The notes under the pieces were generated by a model. The model was not told where the DNA came from. It saw nothing but the letters and a program-made list of their open reading frames with translations, and did not search any database. Below are positions 1 through 8,737 of a stretch of DNA of 64,000 nucleotides, in pieces. Both the position numbers and the translations under genes were made by a program. Each line of letters begins with the position of its first letter. Position 1 is the first letter of the stretch. Origin of the DNA: Heritagella_A intestinalis (GTDB taxonomy: Bacteria > Bacillota > Clostridia > Oscillospirales > Acutalibacteraceae); contig CAJFQF010000002.1 in NCBI GenBank assembly GCA_904418995.1, positions 1 to 64,000 on the forward strand, written 5' to 3'.

Positions 1-77
1 CGGCTCACGCCATATTTGGCTGCATACTGCATTAGGGATTGCCGATACCGCATGTCTTGTGTTATACTCTTACTCAT
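1..77 (-). CDS. Transposase, N-terminal fragment cut by the window edge
   Basis: Reading leftwards from an ATG at 77, 25 codons are open to the window edge (MSKSITQDMRYRQSL, then MQYAAKYGVS). The AAKYGVS segment looks like the start of a helix-turn-helix, as at the N-terminus of IS481/IS3-like integrase-type transposases. The catalytic DDE domain would lie outside the window. The family is from memory of such N-termini and is tentative; that it is a transposase is more secure. Confidence 0.6.
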   Translation of the reverse strand, partial: MSKSITQDMRYRQSLMQYAAKYGVS

Positions 78-147
78 GAGGGACAGAGCTCCTTTTTGGA
101 TTTGTTGGTGTCGCAACTTAACTATACCCTATGAAGGCTCTGTCCTT
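1..147 (-). mobile_element. Edge of an insertion sequence
   Basis: The window opens inside an IS. The start of a transposase gene runs leftwards off the edge. Just upstream of it an imperfect inverted repeat (79-94 against 134-147, sharing GGACAGAGC) could fold over the start of the transposase message. The true IS end must lie near or to the right of this hairpin; I could not fix the terminal inverted repeat or the target duplication because only one end is visible. Confidence 0.55.
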
Positions 148-234
148 CTACTTTTTTATTTGCTTTTACTTGCTCTTCTGTCCAATATGTATTGTAGCTC
201 TACACCCTGCCCGTGTAAAATTACGCATCCTCTC

Positions 235-263
235 TTGACAAGTAGGGGAAGGGTGGGTATACT
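235..263 (+). promoter_or_regulatory. Sigma-A type promoter of the valine T-box operon
   Basis: TTGACA at 235-240 and TATACT at 258-263 are separated by 17 bp, close to the vegetative consensus. Transcription would start near 270, just ahead of the T-box leader. Confidence 0.8.
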
Positions 264-269
264 GAAACT

Positions 270-566
270 AATCGCGAATACGACAAGAAGCGCAGATGGG
301 AACAAAGACAGCGGCGTGGATTTTGCAGAGAGCCGGCGGCAGGTGAAAGCCGGCAGTCCCCCGCTGTGCATACGTCCTCCCGGAGCTTCCGCGCCCCAAC
401 CCCTTTTGGGCAGTAAGGCCGGACGGCTGGCCCCGTTACAGGTACAGGCTTTTGCATTGTAAAGAAGCCAGAGGGCGGGTTTCCCGCCGAAACCGGGTGG
501 TACCGTGGATTTTGCCGATTCGCCCCGGATGCAGAGAAATCTGTATCCGGGGTTTTGTGTTTTTTT
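270..566 (+). promoter_or_regulatory. T-box riboswitch, valine specifier
   Basis: This leader reads the charging state of a tRNA and ends in a terminator/antiterminator switch. Seen: the AGAGAGCCGG element of stem I (from 328), the specifier GTC (Val) at 374-376 in the same alignment position as CTC in the leuA leader, the T-box core GGGTGGTACCG at 495-505, and a terminator stem 523-552 followed by a T-rich tract. Uncharged tRNA-Val should pair with the specifier and the T-box and favour read-through. The Val assignment fits valS as third gene downstream. The specifier was placed by alignment of two leaders, not by folding. Confidence 0.9.
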
Positions 567-582
567 GGAAGGGGGCGCCTCA

Positions 583-1047
583 TTGGACAAATATCGCTTT
601 TTGAAAATCCGGGAGCATCCCCAATGGAAAGGCCCCGGAGCGGATTGGTTTCACCAAAAGTGGGGCGTTCCCCGGCAGGCGTATCTGGAAAGCATGGAAG
701 CCTGTCTCCGGAAGGAATCCGCTGTTCCCCAGTGGTATCTTCTGCTGCAAGGGGAAACCATTGTGGGGGGACTGGGCGTTATTGAGAATGACTTCCACTG
801 CCGGAAGGATCTGACCCCCAATGTGTGCGCGGTGTATGTGGAAAAAGCCCATCGGGGCCAGGGCTTGGCCGGGGAAATGCTCCGTCGGGTCTGTGAGGAT
901 ATGAAGGAGCAGCAGATAGATCCCCTCTATCTGGTCACAGACCATACCGGCTTTTACGAGCGGTACGGCTGGGAGTTCCTCTGCATGGTCCGGGAGGAAA
1001 GCGGCCGAGATACCCGGATGTATATCCACAGAGAGGGGAATTGTTGA
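583..1047 (+). CDS. GNAT family N-acetyltransferase
   Basis: A 154-residue protein. The segment with VYVEKAHRGQGLAGEMLRR matches motif A of GNAT acetyltransferases (acetyl-CoA binding, R/Q-x-x-G-x-G/A), and the later FYERYGWEF is the usual C-terminal motif. Substrate unknown. TTG at 583 is chosen because GGAAGGGGG (567-575) precedes it at good distance; a longer reading from GTG 505 would start inside the T-box terminator. It is the first gene after the valine T-box, so it should be induced when tRNA-Val is uncharged. That is unusual for a GNAT gene. Confidence 0.8.
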   Translation: MDKYRFLKIREHPQWKGPGADWFHQKWGVPRQAYLESMEACLRKESAVPQWYLLLQGETIVGGLGVIENDFHCRKDLTPNVCAVYVEKAHRGQGLAGEMLRRVCEDMKEQQIDPLYLVTDHTGFYERYGWEFLCMVREESGRDTRMYIHREGNC

Positions 1048-1070
1048 TAATAAAGAAAGGAAGAGTGAAA

Positions 1071-2267
1071 ATGAAAGAGTCAGAAATTCGCAAACAAATG
1101 GCTTTAGCTACGGTCACTGTAGAACGTTTACCGGCAATTCCAGAAGAAAAATTGCAGTCGTCTTTCTGCCAAAAAATCCCCTTGGGGAATATCGCTGCTT
1201 TGGGAGTGGCTTTTCAGCCGCTAACGTCTGCGGTACAGAATATTGTCACAGGCGGGAGTGGCACCAGCGGCCTTTATTGGGTGAATACCCATGGGTTGCA
1301 AATGGCGACCTTTAACAATAAAGCTGGCTATTTGGGTTCATTGCTGACAGAAAGCGGACAGGTTGGCGGAGGCCAAGCGGTTTTAACCCCTTTTGTTGAC
1401 CCCACTTATGTTTTTATGTCAGCGGCTTTGTTGAATCTGGAGAAAAAGCTGGACGACATCAAAGAAATGCAGACAGAGATTTTGGATTTCCTGAAGCAAA
1501 AGGAAAAAGCGGATTTGCGAGGAAATCTGAAAACGCTCTTTGATATTTTGGAGAATTACAAGTTTAATTGGAATAATGAGAAATATAAAACCAACAAGCA
1601 TATCTTGGTGCAGGACATCCGGCGAGATGCGGAAAAAAGTATTATTTTTTATTCGGAGCGAATCGAAAACCGTCTGAAAAAGAAGAATGTACTCCCCAGC
1701 GACCAGGAAGTAAAGAGCTTACTGCAAAAGCTGGAAGAGGATTTCCAGGAGTATCAGTTATCCCTATATGTTTATGCTTTTTCCTCGTTTTTGGAAGTCA
1801 TGCTGTTGGAAAATTTTGATTCAGAGTATCTTTCCGGCGTGTCTCAAAAGATTGAGAGGTACACCCTACGGTATCGAGAGTTGTATACGGCCAGCTATAA
1901 TAAAGCAGAAGGGCTCTCCACTTCTTCTGTGCAGGCCCGGTTGTTCAAAGGATTAGCGGGAATCGCCAAGGGAGCAGGCGGGGCCATTGCAAAAATTCCT
2001 GTTGTCAGCAAGTCGCAGATTGATGAGACGCTGATTGGCGCAGGCAACCATTTGGGGAGCGTTCACTCCAAACGGACCCAAAAATCCATGAAGCATTTTT
2101 CCGGAAATTCCGTCAGCTATACCCGCACCTTCGTAGATAATATTGAGATGCTGGATAGGATTTATAATGAGCCGATGGAAATCCTGTTTGATAAAGATAA
2201 CATTTACTTATTAAAAAGTGAAACTCCTAATCCTAATAAAGATAGTGAGAATAAAAGAATTTCCTGA
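1071..2267 (+). CDS. Protein of unknown function in the T-box operon
   Basis: I do not recognise a characterised family. The protein has 398 residues from ATG 1071 (AAAGGAAGAG upstream). The first ~110 residues are rich in glycine and small residues. Residues ~115-240 are charged and helical with likely coiled coil. A Gly/Ala-rich patch (KGLAGIAKGAGGAIAKIP, ~300-317) could touch membranes. The C-terminus is Asn/Lys-rich. No signal peptide or clear transmembrane helix. Base composition is visibly richer in A/T than valS, which suggests acquisition by transfer. It lies 23 nt after the GNAT gene and 25 nt before valS, so it shares their transcript and T-box control. Confidence 0.75.
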   Translation: MKESEIRKQMALATVTVERLPAIPEEKLQSSFCQKIPLGNIAALGVAFQPLTSAVQNIVTGGSGTSGLYWVNTHGLQMATFNNKAGYLGSLLTESGQVGGGQAVLTPFVDPTYVFMSAALLNLEKKLDDIKEMQTEILDFLKQKEKADLRGNLKTLFDILENYKFNWNNEKYKTNKHILVQDIRRDAEKSIIFYSERIENRLKKKNVLPSDQEVKSLLQKLEEDFQEYQLSLYVYAFSSFLEVMLLENFDSEYLSGVSQKIERYTLRYRELYTASYNKAEGLSTSSVQARLFKGLAGIAKGAGGAIAKIPVVSKSQIDETLIGAGNHLGSVHSKRTQKSMKHFSGNSVSYTRTFVDNIEMLDRIYNEPMEILFDKDNIYLLKSETPNPNKDSENKRIS

Positions 2268-2292
2268 TTCTATTTAGAAAGGACTGAACCCC

Positions 2293-4989
2293 ATGAGCAA
2301 AGAACTTGCCAAGGCTTATGACCCCAGCGAGGTGGAAGACCGCATCTATGACTTCTGGATGCAGGGCAACTACTTCCACGCAGACCCCGACCCCAAAAAG
2401 GAACCCTATACCATTGTGATTCCCCCGCCCAACATCACCGGGCAGCTCCACATGGGCCACGCCCTGGATGAAACCCTTCAGGACATCCTCATCCGCTGGC
2501 GGCGGATGCAGGGCTATTGCGCCCTGTGGCTGCCGGGCACCGACCACGCCTCCATTGCCACCGAGGCCAAAATCGTGGAGGCCATGCGCAAAGAGGGCCT
2601 GACCAAAGAGGACGTTGGCCGGGAAGGCTTCTTGGAGCGGGCCTGGGAGTGGAAGCGCCAGTACGGCGGCCGCATTGTGGAGCAGCTGAAAAAGCTGGGC
2701 TCTTCCTGCGACTGGGAGCGGGAGCGCTTTACTCTGGACGAGGGCTGTTCCAAGGCCGTCCGGGAGGTGTTTGTCAACCTCTATGAAAAGGGCCTCATCT
2801 ATCGGGGCAGCCGGCTGGTAAACTGGTGCCCCCACTGCAACACCTCCATTTCTGACGCGGAAGTGGAATATCAGGAGAAGGACGGAAACTTCTGGCACCT
2901 GCTGTATCCCGTCAAGGAGACCGGCGAGACCTTGGAGCTGGCTACCACCCGTCCCGAGACCATGCTGGGCGATACCGCTGTAGCTATCAACCCGGAGGAC
3001 CCCCGATATGCTCATCTCCACGGCTGCCATGTGATCCTGCCCCTGCTGAACAAGGAAATCCCCATTGTCTGCGACGAGCACGCCGACATGGAAAAGGGCA
3101 CCGGCGTGGTGAAGATTACCCCCGCCCACGACCCCAACGACTATGAGGTGGGCAAGCGCCACAACCTGCCCATTGTCCGGGTGTTCACCTATGACGGCCA
3201 CATGACTGGCGCCGCCGATAAGGCAGAGGCCGACGCCCTGTTCGCCAGCGGCCGGGCCACTGCCGACGAGCCCCAGGTGCTGGATTGCGGCAAGTATGCC
3301 GGCATGACCACCATGGAGGCTCGGAAAGCCATTGTGGCGGATTTGGAGGCCGGCGGCTACCTCAAGTCCGTGGAGCCCCTGAAGCACGAGGTGGGTTCCT
3401 GCTACCGCTGCCACACCACCGTAGAGCCCATGGTTTCCAAGCAGTGGTTCGTGAAAATGGAGCCCCTGGCCAAGCCCGCCATTGACTGCGTCCGGGATGG
3501 GGACGTGAAGTTCATCCCCGACCGGATGGAGAAGGTCTACTACAACTGGATGGAAAATATCAAGGATTGGTGCATTTCCCGTCAGCTGTGGTGGGGCCAT
3601 CGGATTCCCGCTTGGTACTGCCAGGACTGCGGCGAAACCATCGTGGCCAAGGAAGAGCCCCACACCTGCCCCAAGTGCGGCAGCGCCCGTTTGGAGCAGG
3701 ACCCGGACACCCTGGACACCTGGTTCAGCTCCGCGTTGTGGCCCTTCTCCACTTTGGGCTGGCCCGATGACACCGAGGACCTGCGGTACTTTTATCCTAC
3801 CAACACCCTGGTCACCGGCTATGACATTATCTTCTTCTGGGTGGCTCGGATGATCTTCTCCGGCATTGAGAACATGAAGGAGCCGCCCTTTAAGACTGTG
3901 TTCTTCCACGGCTTGGTGCGGGATGCCCAGGGCCGGAAGATGAGTAAATCCCTGGGCAACGGCATTGACCCCTTGGAGGTCATCAAGGAGTACGGCGCGG
4001 ATGCCCTGCGCTTTACTTTGGTTACCGGCAACAGCCCCGGAAACGATCTGCGGTTCTCCGATGAGAAGGTGGCCGCCAGCCGGAACTTTGCCAATAAGAT
4101 TTGGAACGCAGCCCGGTTTATCCTGATGAATCTGGAGGGCCACGACGTTCCCAACGCTCTGCCGGAGAAGCTGGAGCTGGAAGACCAGTGGATTGTCAGC
4201 GCTCTCAACGATGTGACCAAGGAAATCACCGAGAACCTGGAAAAGTTCGAGCTGGGCATTGCCGTGCAGAAGCTCTACGACTTCCTGTGGGACAGCTTCT
4301 GCGACTGGTACATTGAAATCGCCAAAATCCGGATGCAGTCCGGCGACGAGGAAAAGGCCCAGTCCGCCCGGCAGGTGCTGGTGTGGGTGATGACCCGCAC
4401 CTTGCAGCTCCTCCATCCTTTCATGCCGTATATCACTGAGGAAATCTGGCAGAGCCTGCCTCATGAAGGGGAGTCCATTATGGTTTCTCCCTGGCCGGTG
4501 TATGAAGAGCAGTACAGCTATCCCCAGGCTGAGGAAGAGCTGGCCCGGATCATGGAGCTGATCCGCGGCGTGCGCAACCGCCGTGCGGAAATGAACGTAG
4601 CTCCCTCCAAGAAGGCCAAGCTGTATATCGCCACTGCCCATCCCCAGGCCTACGAGACCTGCCGGGCCATCCTGATGAAGCTGGCCTATGCCAGCGATAT
4701 GGAGATTGGCGAGGATTTCCAGCTGGAAGGCGCTGTGACGGTGGTTACCGCGGACGCTAAAGCCTATATCCCCATGGATGAGCTGGTGGACAAAAAGGCG
4801 GAGCTGGCCCGTCTGCAAAAGGAGCTGGACAACGCCAAAAAGCAGCTGGCCGGCGTAGACGCCAAGCTGAATAACGAGAAATTCATCTCCAAAGCCCCGG
4901 CGGCGATTATTGAGGGCGCCCGTCAGAACGGCGAGAAGCTCCGGGAGCGCATCCGCATGATTGAGGAGAGCATGAAGGCGCTGCAATAA
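2293..4989 (+). CDS. valS: Valine--tRNA ligase
   Basis: Class I aminoacyl-tRNA synthetase that charges tRNA-Val in the cytosol. It has 898 residues, normal for the family. Seen: PPPNITGQLHMGHAL (HIGH-type motif near 45-57), an editing domain (~190-350), zinc-type cysteine pairs in the CQDCG / CPKCG region, KMSKS near 549-553, an anticodon-binding domain, and a C-terminal coiled-coil arm with KKAELARLQKELDNA. It is the third gene behind a T-box whose specifier is GTC, so the enzyme should be made when tRNA-Val is poorly charged. Confidence 0.98.
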   Translation: MSKELAKAYDPSEVEDRIYDFWMQGNYFHADPDPKKEPYTIVIPPPNITGQLHMGHALDETLQDILIRWRRMQGYCALWLPGTDHASIATEAKIVEAMRKEGLTKEDVGREGFLERAWEWKRQYGGRIVEQLKKLGSSCDWERERFTLDEGCSKAVREVFVNLYEKGLIYRGSRLVNWCPHCNTSISDAEVEYQEKDGNFWHLLYPVKETGETLELATTRPETMLGDTAVAINPEDPRYAHLHGCHVILPLLNKEIPIVCDEHADMEKGTGVVKITPAHDPNDYEVGKRHNLPIVRVFTYDGHMTGAADKAEADALFASGRATADEPQVLDCGKYAGMTTMEARKAIVADLEAGGYLKSVEPLKHEVGSCYRCHTTVEPMVSKQWFVKMEPLAKPAIDCVRDGDVKFIPDRMEKVYYNWMENIKDWCISRQLWWGHRIPAWYCQDCGETIVAKEEPHTCPKCGSARLEQDPDTLDTWFSSALWPFSTLGWPDDTEDLRYFYPTNTLVTGYDIIFFWVARMIFSGIENMKEPPFKTVFFHGLVRDAQGRKMSKSLGNGIDPLEVIKEYGADALRFTLVTGNSPGNDLRFSDEKVAASRNFANKIWNAARFILMNLEGHDVPNALPEKLELEDQWIVSALNDVTKEITENLEKFELGIAVQKLYDFLWDSFCDWYIEIAKIRMQSGDEEKAQSARQVLVWVMTRTLQLLHPFMPYITEEIWQSLPHEGESIMVSPWPVYEEQYSYPQAEEELARIMELIRGVRNRRAEMNVAPSKKAKLYIATAHPQAYETCRAILMKLAYASDMEIGEDFQLEGAVTVVTADAKAYIPMDELVDKKAELARLQKELDNAKKQLAGVDAKLNNEKFISKAPAAIIEGARQNGEKLRERIRMIEESMKALQ

Positions 4990-5234
4990 CGCGGGAGAGC
5001 AGAAAAAGCGGAAAAGGTGGGATTCCAAAGGGATTTATCCCTTTGGCGCCGGGTACGGGGGCGCGGAGCCCCCGTCATGGCGAAGCCCGTAAAAGAGCTG
5101 CCTGTTTCCACTAACAGCAAGAGCTGCAAAGCAGCGCGAGCTCTGAGAGAATACCGGCCAAAGTCCCGGCAGCATCCATTTATGCTCGATGAGAGGGAAA
5201 TCACAACGTATCGTTACGCGAACTTTATCTGCGC

Positions 5235-5330
5235 GAGAAATCAGGCTGCGGATTGATGCCGTTGTCTCGCCTGCCGGCTCGGTCGGTGCTATTCGCATGC
5301 CACCGGCATGCCGCACCCGAAGCGGTAGCG
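5235..5330. repeat. Intergenic palindromic repeat REP1, copy A
   Basis: The 478-bp gap between valS and folC holds no convincing gene. This part contains TCGGTCGGTGC followed by a palindrome (GCATGCCACCGGCATGC). The same layout, CGGTCGGTGCC next to a perfect dyad, recurs at 16838-16890 and, inverted, at 22057-22125. The name REP1 is used only within this annotation. Confidence 0.65.
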
Positions 5331-5384
5331 GAGACCCGGGCTCAGCTTGGGAAAAGGAGGCTTCTTCACGCGGATTGTATTTGC

Positions 5385-5446
5385 GCGGGAGAAAAGGCTC
5401 TTTCCTGATGCCGCTTTCCCGCGGATTGCGTCCAGGCTCAGCCTGG
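5385..5446 (+). repeat. Intergenic repeat REP2, copy A
   Basis: A hairpin-forming segment: GCGGGAGAAAAGGC pairs roughly with GCCGCTTTCCCGC, then comes GCGGATTGCGTCCAGGC and a small dyad. Related copies lie inverted at 16899-16968 and three times in tandem at 26928-27275. Upstream in the same gap (5005-5230) I see only short GC-rich inverted repeats. Confidence 0.6.
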
Positions 5447-5467
5447 GGAAAGGAGATTTTTACACCC

Positions 5468-6763
5468 ATGACCTATGAAGAGGCTCTAAAAACAGTGAAT
5501 CACCGCCTCCGCTTCGGTATGAAGCCGGGCTTGGAGCGAATCCAGATGCTGCTGGAACGTTTGGGCAACCCCCAAAAACAGCTACGGTTCGTCCATGTGG
5601 CAGGCACCAACGGCAAGGGCACTACTTGCACGCTGTTAGCCGGGGCCTTGCAGGCTGCGGGGTACCGCACCGGCCTGTACACCTCCCCCTATGTGCTGGA
5701 GTTCCGGGAGCGTTTCCAAATCAACGGGGCCATGATTCCCAAAGAGGAGCTCATCCAGCAGGTGCAGCGGGTGGCAGATGCCGCCCAAAGCCTGGAAGCC
5801 GCCGGGGAGGATATCACGGAATTTGAATTCATCACGGCCCTGGCCTTCTGCTGGTTTGCCCAGCGGCAATGCGACATTGTGGTGTTGGAAGTGGGCCTGG
5901 GAGGCCGGTTTGACGCCACCAACGTCATTGATGTGCCGGAAGTGGCGGTGATCGCCTCCATTTCCCTGGACCACACTGCGGTGCTGGGAGATTCGGTGGA
6001 GCAGATTGCTTCTGAAAAGGCTGGAGTCATCAAGCCCGGCGGCACGGTGGTCTGTTATCCCGACCAGCAGCTCGAGGCGGAAGAAGTGCTCCGGCAGGCG
6101 GCCCAGGAGCGGGGGGCGGACTTCCGTTTGGCCCCTCTCTCTATGATTCGGGAGCAGGAGCGCTCTATTTACGGTACCCTGCTGCTGTATCGGATGGAGC
6201 CTTTGCTGGTGCCCTTTGTGGGGGAACATCAGGTGCGCAACGCCGTGACGGCCCTGACAGCCCTGGAAGTCCTCCAGGACAAGGGCTGGCATATTTCCCT
6301 GAAAGCCATTCAGGAGGGCTTTGCCCAGGCGCGGATTCCCGCCCGCATGGAGATTTTAGCCCGTTCCCCCCTGATACTGCTGGACGGCGGCCATAACCCC
6401 GGCTGCGCCGCCGCCCTGCGGCAGGTGCTGGAAGAGCATCTTGCCGGGAAAAAGCTGGCGGCGGTCATGGGCATGATGGCGGATAAGGACAGCCGGACGG
6501 CCCTGGCCATTTTGGCGCCGCTGTTTTCCGCCGTGCGGACCCTGTGTCCGGACAATCCCCGTTCCCTTTCCGCCCAGGAGCTGGCGGAAGAAGCGGCGGT
6601 GTGGTGTCCGGACAGCAAGCCTTGCGCCAACAGGGAACAGGCGATGGAAGAAGCCCGGCAGATTGCCGGGGAGGATGGGGCCGTGATTGTCTGCGGTTCC
6701 TTCTATCTGGCGTCGGAAATCCGGCCTTTGCTGCTGAAGCAAGGCGGACAAATCGAAACATAA
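5468..6763 (+). CDS. folC: Bifunctional folylpolyglutamate synthase / dihydrofolate synthase
   Basis: Adds glutamate to folates (and may convert dihydropteroate to dihydrofolate) using ATP. It has 431 residues. Seen: the Mur-ligase P-loop HVAGTNGKGTT (~44-53), the SLDHTAVLG motif, EKAGVIKPGG, and a Mur-ligase C-terminal domain with DGGHNPG. Start at ATG 5468 follows GGAAAGGAG; upstream extension would run through repeat DNA. It lies alone between a repeat-rich gap and a terminator. The fhs gene at 32 kb also works on folates. Confidence 0.95.
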   Translation: MTYEEALKTVNHRLRFGMKPGLERIQMLLERLGNPQKQLRFVHVAGTNGKGTTCTLLAGALQAAGYRTGLYTSPYVLEFRERFQINGAMIPKEELIQQVQRVADAAQSLEAAGEDITEFEFITALAFCWFAQRQCDIVVLEVGLGGRFDATNVIDVPEVAVIASISLDHTAVLGDSVEQIASEKAGVIKPGGTVVCYPDQQLEAEEVLRQAAQERGADFRLAPLSMIREQERSIYGTLLLYRMEPLLVPFVGEHQVRNAVTALTALEVLQDKGWHISLKAIQEGFAQARIPARMEILARSPLILLDGGHNPGCAAALRQVLEEHLAGKKLAAVMGMMADKDSRTALAILAPLFSAVRTLCPDNPRSLSAQELAEEAAVWCPDSKPCANREQAMEEARQIAGEDGAVIVCGSFYLASEIRPLLLKQGGQIET

Positions 6764-6778
6764 AGGCTGTATCAAAAA

Positions 6779-6811
6779 TGCCGCTGCGGTTTTCCTGCAG
6801 CGGCACTTTTT
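6779..6811. terminator. Terminator between folC and the DUF4358 lipoprotein gene
   Basis: GCCGCTGC and GCAGCGGC form a stem with a T-run after it on the plus strand. It sits between convergent genes and may serve both, but the T-run favours folC. Confidence 0.75.
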
Positions 6812-6831
6812 CACGATAATTTGATTTTCAT

Positions 6832-7314
6832 TTATTCTTCAAAAGAAGCGATAACTTCCTTGGCTTTGTCCGAATCGGAGCTGACGCAGAGGATGATAGT
6901 GTCCCCGTCTACGGTGATGACGGCGTTTTCCAGCTTGGGCATCTCCTCGGGTACATAGTTTTCAAAGCTGGCCTTCTGGTTCTCCACCCGCTTTTCAGCG
7001 GCTTCTTTCACGGTGGCGGCGTCCTTCTCGTCCTTCACACGCCACACGCTCACTTCGTCGGCCAGCGCGCCGCCCACGCCTACATAGACGGCCTGTTCTT
7101 CCAGGATGTTTCCATCCAGGCTGTAGAGCCGGTTGGCGGCGTCATCAGAGAGCTTGCTCAGTTCGTATTCAAAGGACAGGGATTCCTGAAGGCTTTGGGC
7201 CACCTCATCGGTGGCGGCGGTGATGGCTTTCCCGCTGCCCTGGGAGCAGCCTGTCAGCAGGCTCAGGCCCAAAAGAATCGCAGCAGCAGCGGATACAAAT
7301 CGTTTGGCTTTCAT
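6832..7314 (-). CDS. DUF4358-type lipoprotein
   Basis: A 160-residue secreted lipoprotein. It has a signal peptide with lipobox LLTGC (Cys ~23), so it should be lipidated and anchored outside the membrane. The mature part alternates charged helices and ends with a beta segment (AVITVDGDTIILCVSSD), matching the DUF4358 pattern known from Clostridia. Biochemical role unknown. The next gene on the same strand, 34 nt upstream, encodes another lipoprotein, so the two may be co-transcribed. Confidence 0.75.
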   Translation of the reverse strand: MKAKRFVSAAAAILLGLSLLTGCSQGSGKAITAATDEVAQSLQESLSFEYELSKLSDDAANRLYSLDGNILEEQAVYVGVGGALADEVSVWRVKDEKDAATVKEAAEKRVENQKASFENYVPEEMPKLENAVITVDGDTIILCVSSDSDKAKEVIASFEE

Positions 7315-7348
7315 TTCTATTTTCCTTTCATTTTAAAATATGGGGAGA

Positions 7349-8116
7349 TTAGCAGTGTTCCCGCAGATACTCCACCCAGGTTTCGCAGTATTCCATGTTG
7401 GGGTGGACGCCGTCGGGGGAGGCACTGTCATCCAAGGTTCCGTCCTCTGTTACCATAGCGGAATACACATCCACATAGTGGACCCCTTTTTCTTCCGCCA
7501 GCTGTTTCAGCAGGTTGTTGTACTCCACAATGCGGTCGTTGGTGACGCCGTAGAGATTTTGATCCGAGCGTTCTTTGGACACCGGGAACAGGGACTGGAC
7601 ATAGATTTCTGTGTCCGGGCACTTTTCCTGGAAAGTGTCGATGATCTTGCCGTAGTCCTCCACAAACACATCGCTGTAGGACCAGCCCAGCTCATTGAGG
7701 CCGAACATCAGAAAGACCTTATCGTAATTTTGGGAAGTGACCTCATCCATAATGGGCTGGCTGCCGTCCACAGTGGATTCCTCAAAGACGCTGGTGACAG
7801 TCAGGCCGGTTTTGGCGTAAAAGTCAGCGTTGTCGATAATGCCGAACATGTCCAGGTCTTCCAGCATGGAGTTGCCCACAAAGGCGGAATTCTCAAAGCA
7901 GGCGTTGGAGGCGTCACCCGTTTCCGAAGGGCTGGAAGAGGGCTCCTCCGAAGAAGCGGAGGAGGGCTCCGGGCTGGGGGTAGCTGTGGCCGCAGCAGTG
8001 GGAGAGGGGGAAGGGGAGGCGGTATCCTCAGAAGAAGCCGGCGCAGACTGGCAGGCAGAAAGCATCACGCAGAGAAGAGCGGCAAATAATAGGGATTTTG
8101 CAATGGGACGGTGCAT
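7349..8116 (-). CDS. SGNH/GDSL-type hydrolase lipoprotein
   Basis: 255 residues from ATG 8116. Lipobox LSAC puts the lipidated cysteine at 22. A Ser/Pro/Thr-rich linker (~24-68) leads to an SGNH esterase-like domain: FVGNSML (block I, Ser ~83), MFGLNEL (block III, Asn replaced in the usual GxND), and SPDGVHPN (block V, Asp/His of the catalytic triad). A cell-surface ester hydrolase, perhaps acting on glycans, is likely; the substrate cannot be read. A longer reading to 8284 adds a hydrophobic stretch but has no good ribosome site. Confidence 0.8.
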   Translation of the reverse strand: MHRPIAKSLLFAALLCVMLSACQSAPASSEDTASPSPSPTAAATATPSPEPSSASSEEPSSSPSETGDASNACFENSAFVGNSMLEDLDMFGIIDNADFYAKTGLTVTSVFEESTVDGSQPIMDEVTSQNYDKVFLMFGLNELGWSYSDVFVEDYGKIIDTFQEKCPDTEIYVQSLFPVSKERSDQNLYGVTNDRIVEYNNLLKQLAEEKGVHYVDVYSAMVTEDGTLDDSASPDGVHPNMEYCETWVEYLREHC

Positions 8117-8282
8117 AGGAATGACGACCTTTCTATTTGAATTTGGATACAATTTCCATTGGCCATAAAGGCTACTAATAAGTATACATAAAATGGAACC
8201 GGTAATATTCGAAATAAGAATTATAAAGATGAAAATCTTGTAATAAAGGTAACAAATCGTAATGATTGAAAGGGGAAAAACC

Positions 8283-8693
8283 ATGAAAATACTGATAATC
8301 GACGGACAGGGCGGCGGTATTGGCAGCGGCCTGGTGGAACAGCTCCGGGGGCTTCAGGAAAAAGACCTGGAAATTTGGGCGGTAGGTGCCAATGTGATGG
8401 CCACCATCGCCATGCTCCGGGCCGGAGCGGACGCTGGGGCTACCGGGGAAAATGCCGTGCTGTATAACAGCAGCCGGGCCGATGTTATCCTGGGGCCTAT
8501 CGGCATCGTTATGGCCAACGCTATGATGGGGGAGATTTCCCCGGCTATGGCGGCGGCTGTTTCCGGCAGCGAAGCCAGAAAGATTCTAATCCCCATTTCC
8601 AAATGCGTCCAGGTAGTGGGGGTGGAGCAAAAGCCCATGCAGGCCTATCTGGCGGAAGCGGCGGCAGAGGTAAAGCGGCTGCTGGATTGCTGA
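8283..8693 (+). CDS. DUF3842 family protein
   Basis: 136 residues from ATG 8283 behind GAAAGGGG. The N-terminus MKILIIDGQGGGIGSGLVEQ looks like a Rossmann-type nucleotide-binding turn. The rest (GANVMATIAMLRAGADAGATGENA and following) fits the DUF3842 family common in Clostridia. The function is unknown. It stands divergent from the SGNH lipoprotein gene and convergent with the TetR gene. Confidence 0.8.
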   Translation: MKILIIDGQGGGIGSGLVEQLRGLQEKDLEIWAVGANVMATIAMLRAGADAGATGENAVLYNSSRADVILGPIGIVMANAMMGEISPAMAAAVSGSEARKILIPISKCVQVVGVEQKPMQAYLAEAAAEVKRLLDC

Positions 8694-8737
8694 AGTGTAG
8701 ATACCGGAGTTGTGCAATCAATCTGAAAAATGGCTTT

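Noticed and set aside
16..462. 148-codon plus-strand frame at the window start
   Set aside because: It covers the antisense of the transposase start, the promoter and the T-box leader; not protein-like.
505..582. Upstream extension of the GNAT gene from GTG 505
   Set aside because: It would begin in the T-box motif and run through the terminator stem; TTG 583 has a good ribosome site.
2233..5028. 931-codon open frame on the minus strand
   Set aside because: It is the antisense of valS; GC-rich codon use opens this phase. No ribosome site, and the translation is His/Gly/Leu-rich without domains.
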